The notes beneath the pieces were generated by a model. The model ran no database searches. It worked only from the letters and a program-made list of their open reading frames with translations, and was not told the origin of the DNA. DNA of 64,000 nt from Rhinopomastus cyanomelas (Eukaryota > Chordata > Aves > Bucerotiformes > Rhinopomastidae): NCBI GenBank assembly GCA_013400115.1, contig VXBP01008281.1, forward strand, positions 62,001-126,000. Reading direction: 5' to 3'. Of the stretch, positions 26,701-36,900 are shown in pieces (within the stretch, counting starts at the first letter, position 1; every line of letters begins with the position of its first letter). The position numbers were made by a program, and so were the translations under genes.

Positions 26701-29700
26701 GAAGAATAAGATAAACTGTATATCAAGAAATTCTTTCCATGTGTTTCCTTGATACAAAGCAATTATTGAACATTTACACATATGAAAATAGTTAATCTCT
26801 AATTAATTATGACTATTCCTGTCTTAGAATTAGACATTAAGTGTGTGACAAGCCCTAATGTTATAAATATTTTATACCTAAACACATCTTTTACAGAAAG
26901 ATAATTCACTGCCAGTCTCCTACACAAGCTTTCCCGTGGCCCTTCACACCGGAATCTATTTTCATCAATAGCAACACACAAGATATCCAACCAAATTCAG
27001 CCAGAGACAAAAAATTTACAGACACCATCCCAGATGTAGTTAGAGCAATCCAGCAGTAAGAACTACTGACACCAAACATAAGCAGACAAGTACTGCTGCT
27101 GTTATGTGCCTCAAAAACACAACCATCTTCAAGGCATGAGACAGAGTTCAACTTACTGTGAGAATTCTGACACACGATTGTATCTGGAACTCAGACTTCC
27201 ACAAGAAATCCTACACCTGATGTGATTACTCCTATATTCCTATAAAACAAGAGTGTAAAGTTTTTACCTGAAAGGCATAGCTTTGTAAAAGGTGTTCAGC
27301 GGCTGGGGGCCTGCTGTGTATTTGCTAATAACCAGAGGCAAAATTATCTGTAAAGGAACCATTGGAACTGCCAGCAGAGCAAGGTGCTCTTTTGGGACCC
27401 CCTCTTCCACTAGTTTGAGTCCTGTTACAGCATCTGCTGCTGAAAATCCAACCTGCAACAGACATTAGAGAAAATAAATGGAGGAAAGCAGTACTAGTCT
27501 GACTAGAAATTAAGCAAATTGAGAAATAGGCTAGAACAAAAGTCAGGTCTGTCTCTGATATGATTTCCAAGTTAAGTTCCGAGACATGTTCACAACTTAC
27601 ACAATTGCCATACCAAGACTGTCAATGGGACAGAGTCTGGTTGGAGGCCTGTATCTAGTGGAGTGCCCCAGGGATCAGTGCTGGGACCAGTCCTGTTCAA
27701 TCTATTCATTGATGACTTGGATGAGGGATTGGCATGCACTGTCAGCAAGTTTGCTGATGACACAAAGCTGGGTGGTGTCACCAACACCCCAGCAGACTGT
27801 GCTGCCATTCAGCGAGACCTGGACAGGCTGGAGAGCTGGACGGAGAGAAATGTAATGAAGTATAACAAGGATAAGTGCAGAGTCTTGAACTGGGCAAGAG
27901 CAACCCCAGGTACCAGTATAGGCTGGGGACTGAGCTGTCGGAGAGTAGTTTAGGAGAAAGGGACCTCGGGATCCTGGTGGACATCAGGATGACTATGAGC
28001 CAGCAGTGTGCTCTTGTGGCCAAGAGGGCCAACAGCATNNNNNNNNNNNNNNNNNNNNNNNNNNNCATCACTGGAGATGTTTAAGACCCACCTGGATGTG
28101 TTTCTGTGTGACTTGGTTTAGGTGATCCTGCTGTGGTGGTGGGGAGTGGACTAGATGATCTTTCAAGGTCCCTTCCAATCCCTAATGATTCTATGACTCT
28201 ATGACATCCATGCCCTGCCTCAATGGCTCTTCCTATCCACAGTGGCCAACAAGAAGCCATGGAAATCTAGTTTGTACAGAGCAGAAGATCCTGGGAATAG
28301 TATTTAGGTTGAAAGGATCTTTTCAGGCCACACAAACAGCCTAACTACTTAAAAACGTTGAACAGAAATTTCATAATTGATGGTGACCAAACTCCTCTCT
28401 AATGCCTGTGGACTCTGACACTGGCATCTAACAAAAGTAGTGACTTACCTTTGCTGTGAGAATCATAAGACAGAATGTAAGAACTGCTGGCATCTTGATT
28501 ATAGAGAATAGTAGCTTGTAGGTATCAGTGATGCCTTTTGTTTCTTCTTTTGTTGGTGTCAGTTCCTTGTTTTCTTTTTTCAGAAGGGCAACCAGTGTAG
28601 TGGTAATTAAAAACACAGCTCCCCAGAAAAACAGGAAATCTGGAGGAAAAACAAGAATATTAATAAAAAACTTTCTGGCAGCCATCACTGTTACTTCACT
28701 GGGTAGCTACAATGCAGTTCTTTTGCAAAAATATAAACCTACTAATAAAACTTGAATTAAATCATTACACATTGACCCTCCTACATACAAGCAATCCTGC
28801 AACCATGTAGCTTAACACACAGCAACTGCCATTGCTCTTCCCTGCCTCTCTTTTGCTCCAGATCTGAGAGAGAGGAGTGGCAGCAAACCAGGTCACTTCC
28901 CCAGTCCTCTGTGTATTATTACTGTGGTGGAAGAGAAACTGAAACAAAAATTAGAATCTTGAAGGGGTTACACATACAACCACTGAAAGCTGATAAAGCA
29001 GGAAAACCTCCATATTTAGTAGTTCCAAGGCAGGGAAAAAAACTTGAGGGGAAGAAATCAATCATCACTCTCCAGCTATTTACTGTGCAGATCTGTAACT
29101 GTTCTGTACCCCGGCTCCATACTCTCTATATAACACAGGAAATGAAGATATAAATGACCTGACTAAAGTTCTTATAGAGCCATAGGGTCACTCAAATCTC
29201 TGGTTTGAATGTCTGTTACATCTGCTAACTTTCAGATGCTCTATTTTAAGCAGATATATTTGCTAAATTGTGGATTTGAAGGCAGCAATAAATAGCAAAA
29301 ACACCCTGATATTTTTATAGTAAGTACTTCTTGAGTGAGTGGCTGGATTTATCTAAGACAATTCCATCCTCTAGCTTTATGAGAGAGGCAAGAAAGATCT
29401 CAGCAGCATGCAAAAGTAAGACGTAAGTGATCTCCTGGTCACTGGAAACTCCTGAAACTTCATGGTGACTTTAAAGTGAGGAGTGAGGGCTGATGAAAGG
29501 GCAAAGACAGCAAAAGGTGTAGTCAATTATTAGCTGCTGCTTACGCACAGCAAGCGAACAAGGACAAGAAGCACAGAACAAGACAAGCTGCATCAGCAGC
29601 ATCCTGACATCCTCTGCGTAAAAGAAAAAAGAAAGGCATTTCAAACCATTTTCTGCTGCTTCCACACCAGCTACTCCTCCTTTTTCTAAAATAATGCAGT

Positions 29701-32700
29701 TCTCATCCTCAATGCTGTCAGATTGCTCTCCCCTCTGGTGAAATCTAGGTACCCTGACCATCTATTTCCTTTTAGAATATGAATTTTCAGGGAGTCACAC
29801 TGATCACAGCTCCTGCCTACAAAAGGAGGGGTACTCTAATAATAGCATGAAGCACTTTCACTGCAGTAAGAGGATTGGAACAGAAATAGCTCTGAGCATC
29901 ACCACATGAATGCTCGGTATCAGGCCAGCTCTGTCAGCTGCAGCACAGCAATGCAGGGGCTGGATTAGAAAAAAAAAAGACAAAACAACAGAAAAGCCAT
30001 CTGTAACAGTCCAGACAAAAAAAATGCAAACGGATTCGTGGCTGCAGGTAGTTCACACAGAAATAAGGAACTTTTCCTCTCAAATGTCATGAAGTCCACT
30101 AACAGACTACAACCAAGAAAGCTTTCAAATTCTGGTTTACACAAAGGATTTCTAGCAGATGCTTTCTGGTGCCACTACTACTGCCACCACCACCCTCTCT
30201 GCTTGGTCTCTGCCTCTACACGGTTATTAATAAAATAAACCCCTGTGCTGGGACAAAGCAAACTTCTGAACTAGAACAGGGATGGACCAGGCTGGAAAAT
30301 AACCATCACCAGGATGTGGGGTGTACTGGCATTCCATCACGGCAGCTTTAAGTTAACTCCACAGCTACTCATCTCCTCCCTGGAAAAAGGATGCTCCAGT
30401 CCCAGGTTTTGGGCTGCCTTGAAGGGGCACCTTCTCCTACAGTTTACCCCCTTTTTCCATGCTAAAACAGGCACAGTAAGCTGGACAGGTGTGATGAATA
30501 GCTTCACAGTTCTTCACATTACTTTTCAATGCTGCTGAGAAGTAAAGCTGTTGCTTGTCAACAACTTCAAGCTAAGATCATGAAATGCCAACCTACTCTT
30601 TCCCAAGTGTTGGCACTCAGGCTACCACAAACTGTTTGGAGATCTGAGCTGTCAGAAAGCTATTCACCTTTTCAGACCTTTTCAAGTTTTCTGCTGCTTC
30701 CACTCCCTGAACTGGATCAACACAAGGCTCTGTACAACCAGTGCTGAACTAGACAGCTGCTCCCCTTGTGAGTGAGATGGTTTGCGGTACCGCTGCTTTG
30801 GAGGAACACAGCAAACTGCCACAGGCATAAGAGAGGAACAGAAATCTCCTACAGCCAGTTTTACTACCACAAAAAACTATGTCTTGCAACTACAATGTCA
30901 GAGCTACTTCCTTTTCTTACCCCATCCACGTAAGTGCTCCAGGACAAGTTAAACTGGTTACGGTGATGCTTTGGGATATTTTTCTTTCTAAGGACAGCAG
31001 CCTTGTAACAGTAATAAATCCATTTATACTGAGAAAAATTACTAAATTACAAACCACATGAGCAGTGGAGGGAGGTACAGACAAACCTTAACTAATTACA
31101 CCAGTGAACTGCAACTGGCATCAGCAGTAAAGGACATCAGTCTGCCACGGCAGCAAGAGGGAAGAGAGACAGCAGCTCCTATGAGCTACACAGTGAGGGA
31201 AAACACATCGATAAACCAGGACTGCTCTGTGCCTGCTGACACATAGATCAGGCACACAAGGCAAGTGGATAACACATAGGGACATCAGAGGAAAAGTAGC
31301 TTTACTGAACAACAGTGGAACTTGGTACTTGGCATACCTGTTCTCTTAAGATTAAAAATCTTAGACCAAACAATGCAAGAAGAAAAATAAACTAAACCCA
31401 CAAGAGTTTCCTCTTTATTGCCAGCCATGGTCGCTTTGAGACTGCAGCTAAGAGTGGTGACAGTTTTTCCCGTCCTCCCATAAGCTGAGCTATCTAAACT
31501 CAACTTTGCAACCACACATTTTTAAATCATGCTCTAGGCAATGTGCATAACACCAACCATCATATACAACCTTTCTGAAAAAGATCCAAACCAAACCAAC
31601 AAAACCCATAAAACAATCCAAAACTCCACAAACAGAAGACATCTCAATGCTAACTAGTTATGGTTGTCTTACCAAACTCCATTTGAATCATTAAAATGTA
31701 CTAAAATAAGGCTTCCTTTAGAAACTGGCTATGTGGTCAACCCTGAACATTTGCCCTGAACACCTACTTCTGTGAACAACATATTGGAAGAGACAATTAT
31801 TTTTTCATTCTCCCTTTTGCTGAAAGTTCAGCACATGAAGCGGTGGATTCCACCAGCCTCCACAGATGTGGTAAGAAACTAAACCTGTTCACAGGACCAA
31901 ACCAACACTATCACCTGAACTTTTGTCCAGGCTCAAGGAGGAAGCTCATTCTCATCGCTGCAGCACGAAGCTGTAGCCAGGCAGTACCTGAAAGGGTGAC
32001 AATCCCTTGGGGCTGGGGCTGGAACCGCAGGTACTTGTTGCAGAAGGAGGCCGACTCAAGGGCCAGGAAGAGGACGTTGCCCAGGAAGTAGCCGGCCGTC
32101 TGGCCCACGGAGTTGCAAGTGGACGCGTAGCCCACGTTCTCTCTGGACAACATGGTGAGGGCCCAGCCGTCGACCGCGATGTCCTGCGTCGCGGCCAGGA
32201 ACTCGAAAAGGAAGAAAGTGACGGTGAGGGCCACCACGTCGGGGCCGCGGCTCTGCCCGTCGCCCAGCAACGCGTCCACCTGGGTGGACATGTAAATCAT
32301 GAAGAGCCCCAGCACGTACTGCGTGGGCACCAGCCACGACTTGCGGCGGCCGAAGCTCCGCACGTACACGGCGTCCACCAAGGGGGCCCAGAGCAACTTG
32401 AGGCTGAAGGGCCAGAAGACGAAGCTGAAGAAGGCCTGCTCGGTGTAGCTGGCACTCTTGCTCTGCAGGATGAGGGGGACGCTGCCCGCCAGCCCCAGTG
32501 GGATGCCCTGCAGCACGTACAGCACCAGCAGCAGCAGGACGTTGCCGAGCTCACCGCGGCACCCCCGGCGCGGCGCGGTGGGGCCCAACAGAACCTCAGC
32601 CTCATCGCCCGGCGCCGCGTCGCCGCACAGCGCCCGCCCAGCCGCCGCCGCCTCCTCCGCGCAGCGCTGATGGCTCCCGGCGCGGCGCTGCCGACCGCCC

Positions 32701-32726
32701 GCCTCCGCTGCGATGGCGGGAGACAT
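23616..32726 (-). CDS. SLC33A1: SLC33A1, acetyl-CoA transporter AT-1, six exons, 538 aa
   Basis: CDS joins minus-strand exons 32726-31988, 28639-28449, 27452-27268, 26697-26580, 25518-25303 and 23783-23616: 1617 bases, 538 aa plus stop, all GT-AG with closed phases. The family is a major-facilitator-like carrier of the ER/Golgi membrane that brings acetyl-CoA into the lumen for lysine acetylation of secretory proteins and ganglioside O-acetylation. The sequence shows a polar alanine-rich N-terminus (1-58), then multiple membrane segments beginning at about residues 60-82, 97-117 and 131-148. An MFS motif-A-like loop runs VDAVYVRSFGRRKSW (117-131), and FEFLAATQDIAVDGW (174-188) is nearly invariant. 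The C-terminus keeps GFGWWFLLGPKFKKLQDEG. Human length is 549 aa; the difference is in the variable N-terminus. The ATG at 32726 was chosen because MSP aligns with the human start, although the frame stays open upstream to 32819. The gene is head-to-head with GMPS. Confidence 0.98.
25303..25518 (-). CDS. SLC33A1: SLC33A1 exon 5
   Basis: Residues 412-483, 216 bases (in frame on its own). It encodes FNAKVSDPLIGGTYMTLLNT and NLGGNWPSTVALWLVDPLT, nearly identical to human. The donor is GAG|GTAAGT. Confidence 0.97.
25755..26264 (+). repeat. CR1 LINE copy 2, lacking its 3' half
   Basis: Translates without interruption into the N-terminal CR1 ORF2 reverse transcriptase region: HKSMGPDGMHPRVLREMAEV, WRVANVTPIFKKGKKEDPGN and RVIRDSQHGFTK. 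Similarity stops abruptly at 26264 inside the RT domain. Over the shared stretch (26092-26264 against 3277-3449) I count six differences in about 172 bases, so it is young. Loss of the 3' end is unusual for a LINE copy. It lies in SLC33A1 intron 4, antisense to the gene. Confidence 0.92.
26580..26697 (-). CDS. SLC33A1: SLC33A1 exon 4
   Basis: Residues 372-411: LLLGLEFAFLVWWTPKVRHE, then a YYYIVVLLSYALHQ membrane segment. The acceptor is TTCTTCCAG and the donor CAG|GTAAGC. Confidence 0.97.
27268..27452 (-). CDS. SLC33A1: SLC33A1 exon 3
   Basis: Residues 311-371 plus two bases of codon 372. It encodes VGFSAADAVTGLKLVEEGVP and a membrane segment ending KAMPFR. The acceptor is TTGCAG and the donor AG|GTAAAA. 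Confidence 0.97.
27621..28204 (+). repeat. CR1 LINE copy 3 (3' half) with assembly gap
   Basis: Starts at GTCAATGGGACAGAG inside CR1 ORF2, continues through QGSVLGPVLFNLFIDDLDEG and KFADDTKLGG (the FADD catalytic motif), and ends in the standard 3' tail CCTAATGATTCTATGACTCT near 28204. Bases 28039-28065 are N. It lies in SLC33A1 intron 2, antisense to the gene. It begins 214 CR1 bases after copy 2 stops, measured on copy 1. Confidence 0.93.
28039..28065. other. Assembly gap (27 N)
   Basis: Twenty-seven N within CR1 copy 3. Compared with copy 1, a substantial part of the ORF2 C-terminus and 3' UTR is missing across the gap, so its true size is probably several hundred bases unless the copy has an internal deletion. 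Confidence 0.95.
28449..28639 (-). CDS. SLC33A1: SLC33A1 exon 2
   Basis: Residues 247-310. It begins DFLFFWGAVFLITTTLVALL and ends FCLMILTAK. The acceptor is TTTTCCTCCAG and the donor AAG|GTAAGT. Confidence 0.97.
28640..31987 (-). other. SLC33A1: SLC33A1 intron 1
   Basis: 3.3 kb intron bounded by TCAG|GTACTG and TCCAG. No exon or clear repeat recognised inside it. Confidence 0.8.
31988..32726 (-). CDS. SLC33A1: SLC33A1 exon 1 with start codon
   Basis: A single 739-base exon for residues 1-246 and the first base of codon 247. It is GC-rich at the 5' end, where the variable alanine-rich cytosolic tail lies, and near-identical to human from about residue 64 on. The donor is TCAG|GTACTG. The opposite strand carries long open frames that are only GC-driven shadows. 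Confidence 0.97.
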
Positions 32727-33888
32727 GGCCGGGACGGGGCCGCGCAGTGTCCCGGGGCCCAGGCGGGAGCGGACCCACCCCAGCAGACGCCCAACACCCA
32801 CCAGCCCACAACCCCCCACCCCTTCCGGGCACCGAGCGCCGGCGGCAGGCGTGGTCGCGCCTCATTGGTGCGCTGCGCCGTACGTCACGATGCTGCCCCG
32901 CCCCTCCCAGACGGACAGGCCTCGCCCCTTCCCGCGCTGAGTGACAGATCCCGCCCTGACGGGTGAGCTTCGATCTTTGCCCACTTCTGCTGAGGTGGCG
33001 GCCGAGGTGCCTGTTAAACGCACGGAAAATTGTAAATGAGTAATGAAAAACGAGTTAATATTTCCTTGGTTTTTGGCTCTCCAGTACCAAAACACAAAAG
33101 CCGGGAAGAACCACGAGAAGCGAATTTTACTTTAAGTTACCCGCTCGCCCATTATTTATACAACTACACGGTAATCGGACACCAGAAACGCGTTTTCAAT
33201 GATTAAAAGACTCCTTTTTTAAAACATTAATTCTCGACAGACCAGTCACAGCCGCAAAACAGTGACAACACCGACTATCTATCCAAACGATAACCAAAAC
33301 CGCTCCTCAGTGTTGTACCCAGGGCAAACCCGCCCAAAACCCGCCACCGGGACCGGAGACCGGGTTCTAACGTTATACACAACGGGAACTAACCCCGCAC
33401 CTTTCCCATCTCCTTCTCTCCAAGTGACCAAACCCTTCACATTTCCAATGTATTTCGACAACCGTACGAAGCCGCTTTAATTAACGCTTTTATCTTCCTC
33501 AACCTTTTATTTTCTTCTTTAATTGCACTTTACACTGCAGGATGCCAAAACACAGAAAAATACGGCAAAACCTCAGCTCCCGTCTTCAGTTTTACCCTCA
33601 AACGGGCCGGGCCGAACCGAACCGAACCCGAACCCTCTGAAGGTTATCCGGGACGTTACTGAGCGCCGGTAGCCAGGTGGGCCGTAACACTCCCTCCTCA
33701 AACCCCCAATTCCCGCTGTCCGAACCTAACTCCCGGGTCCGGAGCCCAGCAGCGGGCCCTGCCCCGCGCTCCGCCCCTTCCGCCGGTGCTGCCGAGCCCC
33801 TCCTCGGCGGCGCAGGCGGGCGGCATTAGCTCATCACCGCGGCCCCTCTCGGCCCTTTCTTCCTGCTGCCCGCTCTGGGGCTGCCTCC
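32727..33888. promoter_or_regulatory. Divergent SLC33A1/GMPS promoter interval
   Basis: 1162 bases separate the two start codons, which point away from each other. CpG-rich blocks adjoin both genes (about 32030-32960 and 33600-34330), with a less CpG-rich middle (about 33000-33580). The head-to-head pair is conserved in mammals. A short (CCGAA)-like repeat lies at 33608-33632. No obvious TATA box is seen on either side. The sequence fits two CpG promoters sharing an interval rather than one very short bidirectional core. Confidence 0.75.
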
Positions 33889-33915
33889 ATGGCCCTGTGC
33901 AACGGAGATGCCAAG
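33889..33915 (+). CDS. GMPS: GMPS exon 1
   Basis: Residues 1-9 (MALCNGDAK), 27 coding bases in the CpG-rich promoter, donor AAG|GTCAGT. It is too short to show as an open frame; it is supported by identity with the human N-terminus and a matching phase. Confidence 0.93.
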
Positions 33916-36900
33916 GTCAGTGTCCGCTGTCCGCCCGGCCCTCACTGCGCTTTGTGCTACCAGTCACGGGCTTGACTCGGCTCGGCCCGGCCCGGCCCGG
34001 CCTGGGCGCATTGCGCGGCGGGCCCGGCCCTCTCATCCCCTCCCCGGGGCCGCGGTGCTGTGGGGAGCGCGAAGTGCCCGGCAGCGGAGAATGAATTAGT
34101 TCTTCCGCGGGGTTGGAGCAGCAATCGTTAAAATGTTGGTTCGCGGCGCGGCCGAGCCCGCCGGGCTCTGCTCGCTGGCTGCGGTGCCCCCTGGCTGTGG
34201 GCAACATTTTGCCCAGCGGCCAGCCTTGTTAGCTGGCCTGCCTGAGCAGTAGGGCCCCATTGAATGGGCTCGCAGCAACCACCGTGAGAGGAAAGTTGAC
34301 TGGTTTCGTCCTGGCCTGGTGGTCCCCGCCAAACCCTTGTTAGGGGTTGACCTGGTGGCCCCCAGGATCCTCGGGCACAGTGTTGCCTTTGCAGCCAGGG
34401 TGCCCAAGCCTGTTGGCTAAGCTGCTGCATGTGCTGCTAAACGAATGGTTGGTGCCTTTAGGGATTATTTTTTTCTTGGTAATGCAAGTTCTGAATCAAA
34501 ACTCTGCAAGCTGTCTCATGCTGCTTCTGTAGTTGGACAAAATCTTTATGCTAGACTTTGGTTTGTAAGAAGTGATTCTGAGAGGGTTTCTTAAATGTTC
34601 GGTTGGTCCTTACTCAAGTTTTCACATATGCTTTTCCCTGATCATCCACACAAACTTCATTCCTAGCTTTGAGGGCTCCTCTGGGGTGCTGCACCCAGAG
34701 CCCATCTTGAACTGCTCTCTTGCAGGATGTGGGTAAGAAGAACTAACAGGAGCAATTTCAGTAGGGTGCTGGGTCCCAACAGCTACTGGAAACCTGCATG
34801 ACACTCGTAAATGAAAGTTTGAGGTAATGGCTTGGGGACCCTTGTATCAGTCTCAGGATTGCTGGAAAGTGTCATTTCCCTGTTACACTTTGGAAAAAAA
34901 AAAACAACAGAGTAAGTGTTCTTATTCTTGTGGACCTGCTTAATTTTAATACCATAGGGAAGCAGTTAAACTCTTGTAAATCCTGTGCTGGCTTGAAAGC
35001 ACTAGATCAAGGCTCCTGGTTTAGGCTTGTCCAAGGTTATAAGCATGGGTGAAAACAGGGCTTAGACAGAGGGGCCGATGCTGCAGACCAAGTGCTTCCA
35101 GGTGCTTCTGGTGCTCCAGAATGTGACTGTTCTGTATGATAATGTGCTTACAAATTGCATTAATGAAAATCCTATGAGCATTTGAGAGAAATGCTGAAAA
35201 TTTCCCTGATTCTGCCGAAGTGGGCTGTTATGGATCTGCCAGCTGAGTTTAGAGCACTAGGTAGGTACACTGAGGAGAAAGATAGATGGTGTCCTTGGCT
35301 GCTAATTCGAGTTTGAGGGCAGGTCTCCTACCACAGCTCATTAGACAACTCATAATTGTAACTTTCTTGACCAAAACAAAAAAAACACCTTTCAGCAGTG
35401 ATAGCTTTTTTTTTTGGTTGGTCTGATGTTACCAAGGTGTTAGCTGAAATGATGGCTCATGACTGAACCTTGTTGTAGTGCTCAGGACCTTGAGTCCAGT
35501 TCTCCAGTCTGCAAAATAGTCAGTAATCAGTGATGGAGTATTTTCATAGTGTGATTGCTTTGTTTCATCAATAGCGAAGGAATCATTCACATATGACATG
35601 CTTTTAAGGGTGACTTGTGATTTAAATTAGCTGAATACAGGCTTTGTCCCTCGGTTTTTCTGTTGGCATATACAAGCTCTGTGCTGTTTTTTCTCCTGCT
35701 CTTGAGAGAGCAGAACAGTGTCTCTCAAAGCAGTTTGTGTAGAAGTTCTCAGAAGTAGTGAATTCTCCAGGCTTTTGTGACATGACACCAGGATAAGACA
35801 TGGAACTCTAGTTACACTGAGGGGAAGGTGGCTTTCATTAGAAAATGAAGGATCCCTGCTTACAAGTGATACTGGCTCCATAATCCCTGTCCCTGCAGGA
35901 GCTGGGTGCTCTGGTCCCTTTCTCCTGGCATGCCTGTGGGATACAAACGCATGAGCTGAACTGCCGTGTTGGCTGTGTTGCAACAGCATCTGTTGCTGCT
36001 TTGATTTTACTAAGTTATAACCTTCACCGTTCGGGCGCCAGGGTCAGCGGAGAGGCGTATTCGTGGGAACCCTAACAGGCTTTCACACTCGGACCAATAT
36101 GATCTCGCAAAAGCCTGGGATCATCCGAGGACGAAGTGACACACACAAGAACACCCAGGAATGAACACTTTATTAAACAAAGCCACTAACTTATGTAGAC
36201 TTCACACAACCTGCCTCACGGGCAGGGCTACTGGTCAGACAGCACACTTCCCTGTTCTTTACTGGAGCAAGCTGGCTGTCCATACACCTGCAGACAGCAG
36301 GCAGTCCAGCCCTGTACCTTGTGCAGCCTCTAAAACCTTCCCCTGCTGCATTCCACTGTTAACAAAGTCCTCCAGCACAAGGACTTGATTGCTCACGCAC
36401 TCATGTTCCCCTACATTAAGTGAAGTTTCCCTTGTTAAATTTGGGGTTCAAATATGTCGCCTTGAAACTGTGCCTTTAAATAAACGAAGCCAGATCCCAA
36501 ACTGACTTGCCTTTCTGCTTGCTCTTTCTCCGAGTGATTTATGGTAAGGTTTCAGCTGGGTTCTCTTCACAGCTGAACCTCTTGCAGGTCTGCTTTAGCT
36601 TGGAACTACAAAATCTCCTCCAATGCAGTGATAGGAGCTGATCTTAACTCCTGGGATGGGACTTGCTTGGCCCCTTTCTAGGATGTGCTGCAGGGTTGCC
36701 CACAGGAGTAAAGGACAGTGTGTTATAAGCTGTATGTTAAGTGGAAAATGCCCCCAAAGTGCACATAACTTTTTCTGGCTGAGTTTCTTGGTGTCTTACA
36801 GTGCAGTTGTGTTCACATTCCTCCTTGAAGATCCTTCAGTAAGGACACTTCCATAGAATAGCCACCTCTGTTCACAGGGGTTTTTTTGAAAACAAACCCC

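Noticed and set aside
32007..32966. 319-codon open frame (+) opposite SLC33A1 exon 1
   Set aside because: It is the antisense shadow of a highly conserved GC-rich exon. The sense frame is clearly SLC33A1 and this one has no recognisable similarity.
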